Positions 12,412-23,136 of a DNA stretch of 64,000 bases are shown here, one piece after another; within the stretch, counting starts at the first letter, position 1; the number at the start of each line of letters is the position of its first letter. Below the pieces are notes generated by a model that saw only the letters and a list, made by a program, of their open reading frames with translations, was not told where the DNA came from and made no database searches. A program made the position numbers and the translations under genes. Origin of the DNA: Oikopleura dioica (taxonomy: Eukaryota; Chordata; Appendicularia; Copelata; Oikopleuridae); NCBI GenBank assembly GCA_907165135.1, contig OU015568.1, forward strand, positions 3,728,501 to 3,792,500, written 5' to 3'.

Positions 12412-13291
12412 TCATAAAAAATGTCCTTGGTTTTGGAGTTAAAGCTTTTCAAATGCTGTTTAATTCGAGAATCAAAGTTAAAATCACTTTTTTTTGTAAA
12501 AATTGTCGCATAAATAAATAAATAAAAAATCATCAAAAGTCCATGTCTCATCCTTCAAAAAAGCTTTTAAAATCTGGCAGTGCATTAAGATCATCAAATA
12601 AAGATCGACTGGTATAATCCTTTTTACAGGCAAGTTCGAAATAGCTCGTTGGAGGGACCATAAAAGTGAATGAGCCCAGCCTCCCAAATGAAATAAGCAT
12701 TCAACTCGATTAGTCCCGGGATTTACCTCCGTTGCTCCGTCAGATGCAATTTTGAAACAAACTCGAAACAAGGAGAGAGACAAATACTGTTAAAGAAGAC
12801 TTTAAAAAGACTTTAAAAGACTTAAAATCCCTTTTATATTGGGTATATTCAAGATTTACAAAAGCACACTATTTATCAGAAAATAACTGATAAAGTAAAG
12901 ATATCTGATTATTATAATGAATTTATTATCGAAAAATTAAGCCACTATGACCACTGATGCGGTTAACTGTAGCTCATCCGAGCTCAAAACGAAAACAAGA
13001 ATCGACTGAATAATCCATCGATGATGTGACTGTTTGAATGTGTATTTTGATTCATCTGTTTAGCTCTTTATGTGGCTTGAATAATTCAACCTTTCTTCAG
13101 AGTAAACTTCGCTAATATTCCGCGACGGGGCTGCATAATCATTCAAAAGAAGAATCACTGACATAAAGCGCCGGAGCGAAAAGAGAAGAAGACACATTTG
13201 GTTTTGCTGGAGACGACGCTGAATTTTGATGATGCAAGTCAACTTTGCAAAAAGGGGTAATTGAAGGAGGAAAGACGAAGAAAGAGAGAAA
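12412..13291. other. Intergenic region
   Basis: Apart from the broken remnant above, this A/T-rich stretch shows only short self-complementary runs near 12870-12930 and no gene. Confidence 0.35.
12484..12800 (-). pseudogene. Probable broken coding remnant
   Basis: Read on the minus strand, protein-like sequence changes frame twice in about 250 bp: SDGATEVNPGTNRVE, then AYFIWEAGLIHFYGPSNEL, then KKDYTSRSLFDDLNALPDF before a stop near 12553. Each piece is cut by stops in its own frame, and the gaps (under 25 nt) are too short for ordinary introns. It is either a decayed gene fragment or a gene with sequence errors. I do not recognise the family. Confidence 0.4.
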
Positions 13292-13565
13292 ATGCTTGCT
13301 GATTGTTCACAGCTTTTAAAAATTCAATGTAAGTGCAAATTGAAGGTGAAAATCGGGGAATAAGGAAGCTGAATTTTAGGCTATCAATATGAAGTGACCC
13401 TAGTTGGCGGTTGCGTCGCAGTCATTTTCGGCGCAATTGTCTACTGGATGGCAAAAGAACAAAATATTTCTTCACTTTCAAGTAAGCAGCTACTAACCGC
13501 TTATAAATTATTTACTTTCATTTTCTGAAGATTCGAGTTCACGAGTTCAAACATCAATTGCATAG
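13292..13565 (+). CDS. Single-pass membrane microprotein (57 aa)
   Basis: Three exons (13292-13328, 13380-13481, 13531-13565) with canonical GT-AG introns of 49-51 nt give a 57-residue protein. One hydrophobic helix lies at about residues 17-37 (VTLVGGCVAVIFGAIVYW), flanked by a short Cys-containing N-terminus and a polar Ser-rich C-terminus. There is no signal peptidase site, so it reads as a small integral membrane protein, possibly mitochondrial or ER. I do not recognise the family. The gene is tail-to-tail with the MyTH4-FERM gene, only 88 bp away. Clean three-exon phasing is the main support. Confidence 0.6.
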
Positions 13566-13653
13566 AAAACTTGTCAATAAAACGCCTGTTTCTTTCTTTT
13601 TTTTTTCTTTGGAATGTTTATTCTTATATTTACAGGAGTTTGTATACAGGTAT

Positions 13654-15600
13654 TTAGTTACTGATAAGTCTGTTGATGATCTTATGAAGCTCGGCGGAAA
13701 AGGGCGTGATGAGATTTATTATTTCTTCGTCTGTTGCTATTTGAATTCGGCCGAGTCCATCTTCTCTAGAAAAAGAAACGGTACTCTTCCTTGATTCCGA
13801 TCAATAGCTGCTTACCTAACTGGAAGAAGAAAGCATTTTCTTATATGCTTGGTCATAATTTTATGATATTCTTCTCCGCTCAAACTTCTGATGTGAAAAG
13901 TCCTGTGGTTCATTTCGAGACTGATGTGTCCCGAAGCTTCTTTTTGCTTTCCGATGATCGAGAATCCTCGGATATCGTATCGACGAGAAAAAGAGGCGGA
14001 CCAGGTGTTCAGGGCGAATCGCACGACCTGAATTTTGGAGAAGGAAATCGGTTTGGAAAGTACCTTTTCAACAATCACATCGCTCGTCAAATCTATCGGG
14101 TTCAACTTTTTCACTTCCGAGATCGTCTTTTGAACCATTTTGATCCACTCTTTCTTCGTACTTTTCTGAGCATTCCTAAAAACCGATCCTGGCATCACTT
14201 GATCACAATGCTGCGTGATTCGCTTCTCATTATGATCGAGAACGCGGCCGTTTTCGTTGATGAACTGGTAGGCGGCGAGAAGAGCGAGATCTTGGGACTT
14301 TTTAATAAAGAAGAAAATTTGATGAGAGCTTACTGAGTTTGTTCGGTTTTCGCCGGTGCGGACGGAGGAACAGACTTGGGCGAAAATAAGACGAGCTGCT
14401 GGTCGATCAAGTTCGGGATGCCAGTGGAGTGGGAACAGATCTCGACGGAGAAAAACTCTAGAAATGAATTTTATCTAGGGCTTCATACCGTAAAATTTGA
14501 AAACCATATCATGCAAAAATGCAAGTTATCACCGATAAATATAAACTCTACCCTACTGAGTTATTTGTCTCGATATATCACAAATATAATATGTTTTATC
14601 CGTTGATTTCATATTAGAAAGAATCGCTTACTGTGGAGGATCGAGCCCTTGTTCTGCCGAAAATCGTTCCGCCTGCCAAATCGCATCCATCAAATAAACC
14701 CCTCCTTCTCCAACTGGCGCCAATCGTTGCCCAGCTCTTATGAATAGCGAAAAGCCAAAGGGGTCCTTGATCTCCAGCCTTGCACAAACTTTTTCGACAA
14801 TTTCCGCGGCCGTCGAGGAAGAATCCGCTGCGACGCTTCTTTTTGCTTCATCAGGGCAAACAACTGCAACGACGCTCTGCGACTTTCGAATCGCCGCCCA
14901 GAATTCGTAACTAGACGGTGGTGCTCTTCGTTGTTGCCGGAGCTCGTGGAAAATGTCGACGCCGTCGATCTTTTCCGCCTTTTTCTGCACCATTGCTTCG
15001 TTGGATCGTTTCAATTTTTCGCCGCAATAAAGCGCTTCTGAAATATTCTCACTCGACTTCTCCGAGATAAAATTGTCCAACAACGATTTGAGCCTCTGAC
15101 TCGGCAAAAAGCAGCCCACCAAAAGGGCTAAATAAACCCAGGCGATCTTCTGTTGCCTTGCGCTTTGGGCAAGATGAAGTGATAGAAGAGCTTGACAGTA
15201 AAGCTCTTCCCGGAGGTTTTGGCGGCGGAGGCCGACTTCGACGATGTTTTGGATTTTCATGAGGATTTGGTTGTTTATGTTAGCTTCAGAATTCGAAGGC
15301 GAGAATTCTAGAGGCGTGTCCGAGTCTTGAATGAGGGATGAAAGGATTGAATGGCAGCCTCTTTTATTTGGTCAAAAAATGTCCACAATAGAAGAATTCC
15401 TCAAAGAAAATAAAAGACCATTCCTTGCATAATGTAAACTTTCACTATTCTTCTCATTATTCAAAATCGTCAGCGCTTCACTCGACCCCTGCGGCTCATT
15501 CAGCGGCTTTCTCTTGTTCACAAACAGTTTATCGGCGATTCTCAGCATCGCTGGGACGATGATGCAGTCGCCAGAATCGTCGTGTTCTGATGTTTCCAAA
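13654..15600 (-). CDS. MyTH4-FERM protein without a motor domain
   Basis: Exons 14632 to about 15360, 14334-14457, 13816-14297 and 13654-13765 join in frame; one more upstream exon lies near 15430-15590. The order is MyTH4 (motif LREELYCQALLSL, then a hydrophobic L-L-V-G-C-F-L-P-S stretch), then FERM F1, F2 (AALLAAYQF-like core, here ALLAAYQFINENG) and F3 ending in the helix DEEIINLITPFSAEL. MyTH4-FERM pairs are known from the tails of myosins VII, X and XV and from PLEKHH proteins, where they bind microtubules and membrane cargo. No myosin head, IQ or PH domain is visible upstream, where the next gene is prefoldin 5. So it is a short adaptor-like protein, a PLEKHH derivative or a headless myosin tail. 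Confidence 0.75.
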
Positions 15601-16335
15601 ATGGCTTCTTCTGATTCCGAGTTTTATTATTTTCTTTCTCGAAAGAGTACTTTTGCAACGTTTCTTTATTTTTTACGCTTGAACAGGGGCGGACAAAAAG
15701 AATCGGCAACTCATGAAAAGAGAGTCGTAAAATTGATTTCCAGAGATCTTACGGCTTAGTTACTCCACAAAATATGAATCGAGTCAAATATTTTCTTGAT
15801 AAAACGATATTCTAGAGGACCAAGTGCTCCCCCATGGGCCCAGTATTGAGAGAGAAAAACACAGTGAAAACCTGAAACTCCTTTTCTTTATTAATTATTA
15901 GAAAAAAATATTTATTTCATTTATCCTGAAAACTCTTCCTGATCCATCATCTTCCTCTATAATCCCTTCCAACCTTGGTAGGGCCATGAAACTCGCTCTG
16001 TGCATCATATCTTCTGCTTATTTTCTCGACAAAACTTGCGTAGAATGAAATACAGTCAATAAAAAATAGCAAAAACGTGAAAATGAAAAAATTTTCTTTG
16101 GGCAAAACTCGTCCACTTGCAGGTTCATTCACAACACTTGGACAATCCGGAGTGTAGGTCCTTAGCCGTAGGGCGGGGAGCATAAACACCTGCTGAGGAA
16201 AGAACGCAAAACACAACCGCGACCGGAACCCACTTCTGCGGAACGCCGCCTGAGAGGATTATCCGGCGCGCTACTCGAGCTGCATTATTCAGGGGCGCAT
16301 GTACGTCCGTAAATTCAAAAGTTTATTGACTGTAA
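15600..16335. other. Intergenic region, possible small minus-strand ORFs
   Basis: Near 16140-16310 the minus strand has an open stretch with a hydrophobic core (VPVAVVFCVLSSAGVYA) but no in-frame ATG, and a different 89-codon ORF overlaps it. Neither can be joined into a convincing gene. A polyadenylation-like AATAAA lies near 15907 on the minus strand. Confidence 0.3.
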
Positions 16336-17070
16336 TTATTCCAGAAAATTCATCTTGTTTTGAATAGAAAGTTGTTGCATTCGCTCTTCAAGCTCTTTGG
16401 AGATTCTGATGAATTGGATTTCCTTTACGCTCATTGTTTCTCCGACCCGGCTGGAGAATTCATTAGTTTATTATAAAATAGGGGAAATTCGTAATACCTA
16501 AGATGTGTTTTGAGGCTTTCACCGCGACGAGAAAAATGTTCGGTGGCTTTTTCAGGGCTCATTTCTATCATTTCTGGGCTCGGCAACCTTTGTAAAAACC
16601 TGAGTCAGGGTACTGAAAAGGGCGCTACGCGGCTATCTTTTCTAAGTCCCTGGTTCCGTTTACACAGGTTGCCGAGCCCAGTATCATTGTTTCTGCACCA
16701 AGATCGACCATGACGTCTGCTTCGGGAATCAGCTTTCCTCTGACGAAGAGAAAATCTTAATTTTCATTCAGACTTAAATAAAAAATGGTTGTTTACTTGT
16801 CATTGGGACCATGACATCAAGATCTTTTTCAAGAATCGTGTCCTTGACTTGATCGCATGAAAGTTGAGCCATCATCAAGGATTCATTTGCTTGGCTCATT
16901 TCTTGAATCGCCCCTTGAATGCTCTGAAGCTCAGCTTGTAGCCCTCCCTAAAATCTTTCTTGTCCCTTTACTTCTTATTGAACTAAACTTGCCTTGAATT
17001 GCTCAAGCTGGGGAATATCCAATTCCGCTGGATCAATCACTTGTTGTTGTTGATTTCGTCGCCGGCTCAT
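16336..17070 (-). CDS. PFDN5: Prefoldin subunit 5
   Basis: Exons 16993-17070, 16797-16947, about 16682-16755, 16498 to about 16565, and 16336-16450. The product has the alpha-prefoldin layout: an N-terminal coiled coil (LDIPQLEQFKGGLQAELQ), the beta-hairpin (MVPMTNFLFVRGKLIP, then VMVDLGAETMI) and a C-terminal coiled coil. PFDN5 is part of the hexameric prefoldin chaperone that hands unfolded actin and tubulin to CCT. Intron 1 has a GC donor (CAAG then GCAAGT). Between AETMI and EMSPEKA the coding sequence is interrupted by a 108-bp inverted-repeat element that must be spliced out for the protein to be made. The ATG is 113 bp from a tRNA-Glu gene. Confidence 0.85.
16574..16681. mobile_element. 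Inverted-repeat element (family A) inside prefoldin 5
   Basis: The terminal inverted repeats are 16 bp perfect: CTGGGCTCGGCAACCT at the left and its complement at the right. The element is 108 bp and has no ORF. A 7-bp direct repeat TATCATT flanks it (16566-16572 and 16682-16688; one extra T on the left). A second copy with the same ends and the same subterminal AAAAACCTGAGTCAGGG lies at 53323-53417. It is a MITE; the superfamily is not identified. Confidence 0.85.
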
Positions 17071-17182
17071 TATTTTCACTTTTTCTTTTAATAAGGAAAA
17101 TTTGAAAAAATTCCAAGTGGTCGAATTTCGGGCCAGATGGGACGATTCCCAGTATTGTCGAGGGAGAAAAAATCAAAAAGTC

Positions 17183-17254
17183 CTCCCACACCGGGAATCG
17201 AACCCGGGCCGTCGGAGTGAAAATCCGAAATCCTAACCCCTAGACCATGTGGGA
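17183..17254 (-). tRNA. tRNA-Glu (UUC)
   Basis: On the minus strand the sequence begins TCCCACATGGTCTAGGGG and ends with the T-arm GGTTCGATTCC and the acceptor pairing GTGTGGGA. The anticodon stem TCGGA/TCCGA encloses TTTTCAC, giving anticodon TTC. All four arms pair well and the length is 72 nt. It closely matches metazoan tRNA-Glu. No intron. Confidence 0.95.
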
Positions 17255-17720
17255 CTGAGAAATGGTCGAGAAATTGTCAATATGAAAAATGCTCTATTCA
17301 AAGAAATGGATAAGAATGGTTCTTTATTTTTGAGTAAATTTTAAAATCACAATAATTTTCTTCGTTTATATAAGATTTTTATAGCATTTGGAGGAAAATG
17401 GCCTTTTGAAATTGGTCATTTGTAAAATCGATTTTCTGAGAAAAGCTCATGAACTTACCACATGCGTAATTGAAAGGTTAACTTATGAAATAATTAAGAT
17501 AATAGTCCGTGGCTCTGCTCGGGAAGTGTTGTAAGTACAAACAACCGCACGTTCTATTCTTGGTATGTCCTGACTTGTTGCTGCTACAAATTAAGCTGCA
17601 TATATGCTCCTGCTTTTTGCGCAAGAATTCATTCTTCTGAGCTGCGTCGTGAGAGTAAGAGAGTTCATTTTTTTCGCAATTTTTTGAGAGTAAATTTTTA
17701 AGGGTTGATTCAGAGAAGAG
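17255..17720. other. Promoter region of the astacin gene
   Basis: About 465 bp with no coding sequence, between the divergently placed tRNA-Glu and the astacin ATG. No specific element is recognised. Confidence 0.35.
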
Positions 17721-20713
17721 ATGAAGCTTTTGAGCTCGCTGCTTGCCAGCACGCTGGGTCACAAGTTTGACATCACCAAGGAAACTGCGAAGGTCTTCGA
17801 AGCCGCCGGAGTTGATACCTCTTCTTACCACATCATCAGCAGTGATCAACAAGTTGATCTCGATGGCAATCCCGTTGGAGATTCTCTCTTGACCAGAGGC
17901 GTAGCAGCTTACGCCAGGCGATGGACACCAGTTGCGCAAGGCGGCCCGATCACTGTCCCATTCGCTATTCATTCTTCCGTTTCCAGTTTCGAGGACAACA
18001 TCACTTCTTCCATGGCTGCTCTTGCTGACGATCTCGCTTGTTTCGACATGCCATACGTTTCGGATCCAGCCAACACCGAATATGCCAACGGAATCGTCTT
18101 CATCACAAACCCAGGTTCCTGCTTTTCAGCGCTCGGCCAAACCTCTGGATACTACAACAACGATATTGGCGCCACAAGTGTGACTGAGTTCGGAGTACCA
18201 GCTGGCTGGCAAGTTATCAACTTGTCCGACGGCTGCGCTGGTTCGATCGAGGTCGTTCAGCACGAAGTTCTCCACGCTCTCGGATTCCTTCATGAGCAGT
18301 CGAGGCCGGATAGAGATAACTACATCACTGTCAACATGGATGCAACAACTGAGCCGAGTAAGAGGGTTTTTTAAAGAGATAGGAATGTTTTTTAATATTT
18401 TGAAGCTTTGGTCTTTGTTAACCAAATTTTTCTCGAATTTCAGGATTGTTTTTTGACAGAAAAATAATGAATAATTTTCAAGGTCAATGGGAAGCTATGG
18501 GATCGAACGACTGGTATGACATGGGCAGCGTATATGAGCCTCGCTCAGTCATGTCCTACCCCTCCTTTGGTTTTGCCAAAGATGACACTATCCCCGTCGC
18601 AACCCTCAAGAATGGAGACTACATTCAAGATGGTCCGAGAATTTCTACAACTGACGCGCTTCAAGCGCAGAGATTCTACTGCCAAGACATGGTCGATGGC
18701 GGCAACAATCCATTGTTCCCGAATTTTCAACCCAAAGATGGAACAACATGCTCGACTCCTGACGAAGTTGGAGCGATACGAAACGTTTTCACTGATCGAC
18801 TTTGCGATGGCTGGCAAGATTGCCCGAACAACGAAGATGAAGACGGAACACTTGTACCGTGTCAGCCAAAGTATCCACCAACTCCCGACGGCTGCTGTGG
18901 CGGAATAGCTCGTTTTAGCGCTGAATGTGTCTACACAACAGACAATCTTTTCTTCGGGAAAGGAACGTACGCCTGCACGGACGGGAGTGCCCTTGCGTGG
19001 ACATCGTACAACGGAGGTCATTGGATTGTGCTGCGACCATCAAACTATCCTTATACAGGGAAGGTTATTAGTAATCATTTTAATAATAAAGCCATTAATT
19101 TTGATAAATAACCTTTCAAAGGCGGTAGTTATGGCTGGTGGGACCTCATACAGTCGAATGATGTCTGCCCACCGATGAACACTCAATGGAACTATAGCAC
19201 CAACTTGAAATGCATAAACGACGGCCCTGCACTGACAGATCATTGTGCTGGCGATCCATGCGACCCAAATGCTACGTGCACGAGCGGATTCAGCAGTCAC
19301 ATTTGTGAGTGCAACGAAGGATACAAAGGCGACGGCGAGACTTGTGAATTCATCCCTGAAGTTGACGAGTGTAGCGATGGAACTGATCAATGTGGTGCGA
19401 ATGCTGACTGTACCGATACTCGTGAAGCGTACACCTGTGCTTGCAAAAGTGGATACACAACCCTTGCTCAAGCAATCAATACTTACGAAGACGATCCAAA
19501 CGGCGAAAACTGTATTTACAACTATCCCTGTTGCCAGACAGTCAGATATGTTCACCCGTCAGGGATCGAATTTATTTGTACTCGTGATTCTGGTTCTGGA
19601 ACCTACCCTTGCACTGGATATGATGACCTAGCTGTTCTCAGATATCAGAATGGCGGATGGAAACTTTATGTTTCAGCGACATCAAATTATTACTATAACC
19701 AAGTACTTGGCGACGCTCCTGATTTCTGCTGGAATGTTGAAGGCAACATTAATGGCAGTGAGTGTATTGATGACCGGACGGAACCGCCGACTGAACCGCC
19801 AACTGAACCACCAACAGAACCACCAACTGAACCACCAACGGAGCCACCAACTGAGCCACCAACTGAACCACCAACTGAACCACCAACTGAACCACCAACT
19901 GAACCACCAACTGAACCACCAACTGAACCGCCAACTGAACCACCAACTGAGCCACCAACTGAACCACCAACTGAACCACCAACTGAACCACCAACTGAAC
20001 CACCAACTGAACCACCAACTGAGCCACCAACTGAACCACCAACTGAACCGCCAACTGAACCACCAACTGAGCCACCAACTGAACCACCAACTGAACCACC
20101 AACTGAACCACCAACTGAACCACCAACTGAACCACCAACTGAACCACCAACTGAACCACCAACTGAACCACCAACTGAACCACCAACTGAACCACCAACT
20201 GAACCACCAACTGAACCACCAACGGAGCCTCCAACTGAGCCACCAACCACACCTGTTCCTGTTTGCGTTCTCTCATCAATTCCAGAGGCTCTGAATCCTG
20301 CAAACGGTGAATTTAAGTGGCAATGCACCAAAATCGTCAACAGCAAGCGAAAATGCAAGGTCAGATGCAAAAACCAGGCGGTCAACAAGAGCTACACCAT
20401 TGTGTGCGTGAACAAGAACAACCAAAACACCTGGAAAGTTTTCAGGGGCTCTGCTCCTTCTTGCTCCGGTTCTGGCTCAGGTTCAGGCTCAGGGGCTCAA
20501 AAATGCTTAGCTGCGACAATCCCTGCTTATGCTCTTCCTGCTGGTGCTCACACATGGAAATGTAAGAGAAACAAGGTCGGTAACAACTGCAAAGTCAAGT
20601 GCGATAATGGATCCAATACTGGCAATTACGGAGTCCGATGTAAAAATAGAAGAAATACCTGGGCCATAATGAAGGGAACAACGGTTTGTTCATCAATTAT
20701 GTATCATATATAA
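17721..20713 (+). CDS. Secreted astacin metalloprotease with PPTE repeats
   Basis: Exons 17721-18357, 18483-19070, 19122-20713. A short hydrophobic N-terminus leads into an M12A catalytic domain with the full zinc site [17 protein letters not shown] (HExxHxxGxxHExxRxD) and the Met-turn SVMSYP, so the protease is probably active. Next come an LDL-receptor class A-like repeat (CSTPDE to [10 protein letters not shown]), Cys-rich and EGF-like modules (for example [14 protein letters not shown]), a linker of about 38 PPTE units at 19785-20245, and two related C-terminal modules of a W-x-C, C-x-V-x-C, W pattern separated by a Gly/Ser spacer (GSGSGSG). Astacins act in hatching, matrix processing and digestion; which applies here is unknown. 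Confidence 0.85.
19785..20245 (+). repeat. 12-bp tandem repeat coding PPTE
   Basis: About 38 near-identical 12-bp units (consensus CCACCAACTGAA) code Pro-Pro-Thr-Glu. Variants such as CCG, GAG and ACG are spread in blocks, so the array has grown by duplicating multi-unit segments. It is purine/pyrimidine biased and probably length-polymorphic. Confidence 0.95.
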
Positions 20714-21274
20714 TATTATTAATATAATATTACCTATATGAGAAAGGCTCTATCCAAAGATCTACGTATTCGTCGACATAAAAACATAAGTCGAATAATA
20801 TTATAAATACCTTATGATTTTTATTTCTATCTTTCTTATTGTATATATTTTTCTTGTATATTAACCGTGAATCTCATCATTTAAGAATTTATATGCTTAC
20901 ATGTAGCCTTTTGTATATAAACATTTTATTTTTTTATTCTATATACAAATTATTTTTGTAAAAATCAAATTTCTATCTCATTTTTTCTAGAAACCATCGT
21001 GTTAAAAAATCAGCGAAGATGATGTTCTATTCTTACAAAATTTGATTTCTTCCCAAAAATTTTCAAATCAATAATCATTTGTCGTTTATTCTCTCGCTCA
21101 ATAATATACACTTCCTTACTTATTCTATCTTTCTGTCATCAGTTATAATTATAATTGATTGTTACTAACACTGTCCAAGGTTCTTTAATAAATTTAGAGA
21201 TTAGCAAAATTAGTTTCAAATGAATCCGTAAGAAATTAATTGCAAGAGAAAAAAAATCATTTATTGACCAACCA
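20714..21274. other. A/T-rich intergenic region between convergent genes
   Basis: Strongly A/T-rich 3' flank shared by the astacin gene and the minus-strand vWA gene. Several polyadenylation-like signals, no ORF. Confidence 0.4.
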
Positions 21275-23047
21275 TTACAGACCTCCGAAAAGGTCATCTA
21301 AATTTCCATTTTCAAAGAAATGAAGCATAAAGTCTTCGATATTTTTGCCAAGCATGTATTCTAGCTTCGACTTTCCATCCTCTGGCATTTCAGAAGCAAT
21401 CATATGCTTAAACGCTTTCTGGTATAGGGAGATAATTCAGGACCTACCTTGAGCATTGAATCCAAAGAGACATTCACATCGACTTGAGAATTCTGCGCAA
21501 CTTTTAAATTCGCAACAATGTTATTCTCAACCGGCTCGTAGTCGATGAAAAATTGAATTTTGCAAACTAAAAGCATTCATTTTCGAGATAAAAGAGTAAA
21601 CTCACGATATTCGACAAAAGCCAAAAACTCTTTAATTTCTCTCTCTCCATCATCGCATTGCTTGACGCACTTTGGCGCAGCTCCAATGTATCCTTCGGCG
21701 CAAGAGCACTCGTAGTAGGGCGCGTATTTTTGAACGGAGCAGACTGAGTTTTCACCGCATCTGGAGCCATAGCGATCGCAAGCGGTCAGGGTTGGGTCGA
21801 ACATGCATCCTTCTGGTCGTCGAGAAACGATGTAGCCCTATAAATATAATTATTGTAAGCAAATATGAAACGAGTGTAAAAATGCCGAGATCAACCCCTT
21901 ACCTCATCACATAAGCACTGAGAATCAACACATTTTGATCCAAAAGGACATTTCGTGATCTCAGGAATCAGTTCAAAGTTCTGAAAATCGAGATCAAAAT
22001 AATTAACTTGAGAAAATTACCTTGTCATTGATGAAAATTGAAAGAATCGTTGCTTCAACTTCAACATTGTAAAGGGCAATATAGATATTTTCGTAGTATC
22101 TGTCGGTCGTGAACTGTTTTGTCGTTCCCGCTTCGATTTCGAAGCTGAAATCGTACATGGCAGAGCTTGGATTGGAGTTCTCAAAGAAAACATACGCCAT
22201 GGCTTTCTTCTCACTAGAACACGAATAATATAAAAATATGACTGGATAGTAAATCTTACGAAGTGATCTCAAACGATTTCTTTCCATTCATTTTTAGGGC
22301 CAAAAGCTTGCTCTCTATCTTTTCCGTCTTTCCAGCAATTTCGATCTTTGCCGACTGATGGATGTTGATTCCAGTGGTGCAGACTTTATTAAGCACAGTG
22401 CTGAGGATCTTCTCAAAGGCCTGGAAGTTCTCGAGCATCTCGACGTGTTCTTTAGTCGAGGCGATATTTTCCAATTCAAACATTTGTGCTCCAGCAACTC
22501 CGATGGCGAATGATTGGATGTTTCTAGGATCGGCTTTGAGTTTCTCAGCAGCGGCTTTTGTGGCAATCGGGTTTTGAGAGATACCGTCGGTGATTGTAAT
22601 GACAATTTTGACGGAGTTTCGATCGTCTTCAAAATCATTCATTGCGCCGAGAAGAGCGAGGGAAGTATTGGTCCATCCAGTTTGATAAGGAAGAGCTCTG
22701 ATCAGATCGATCTTGTTCTCCTTCTCTTTGAGACCGAAATAAAGATAGGTTTCAGTTGAAAATGGTCGAACTGCGATCCGGGTCTTTTCCGGATTGACGA
22801 CAGAAGCAAACTGCTCAAGGAAGGATTTCATCAGGTTGAAATTATCTGCACCGACCGAGCCAGATTCATCGACCAGAAAGACGATGTCGTTCATTTGTGA
22901 TCCGCAGTCTTCAGCTTGGATGATTTCCAAGTCAGCGATTTTGTCAACCCATTCGGTAAGCTTGTTGTGAGTGATTTGCTTGAAGATCTCACCCTGGACG
23001 GCCAGGTCATTCGTAATTTGGACCTTGTAAGGATTTTGAGAGACCAT
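21275..23047 (-). CDS. vWA-domain protein with EGF-like module
   Basis: Exons 22260-23047, 22021-22213, 21903-21980, 21606-21837, 21448-21566, 21275-21418; all junctions keep frame with GT-AG. A von Willebrand A domain at about residues 48-225 has the MIDAS motif DESGS and later T and D positions (GWTNTS, TITDG), so metal-dependent ligand binding is plausible. The middle exon encodes a beta-rich segment; the Cys-rich part includes CPFGSKCVDSQCLCDEGY and an EGF-like CGENSVCSV...CSCAEGY. No signal peptide is obvious at this ATG, although the domains are extracellular. It starts 90 bp after the stop of the upstream Thr-rich gene, with an acceptor (ATATCAG) just before the ATG, which fits a trans-spliced operon pair. 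Confidence 0.75.
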
Positions 23048-23136
23048 AACTCTGATATTTCTTTAGCTCATATATATTATTTCTTTGTATTGATAATCGA
23101 AGCAATTGATTTATAGCAAGTAAAAAATTCAGCGGC

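Noticed and set aside
13791..14336. 181-codon plus-strand ORF
   Set aside because: It lies antisense to the FERM exons, whose phases and domain sequence are convincing; the plus-strand protein has no recognisable features.
19693..20388. Long minus-strand and alternative-frame ORFs over the astacin repeat
   Set aside because: They are shadows of the 12-bp PPTE array: any frame of an uninterrupted 12-bp repeat without stops stays open.
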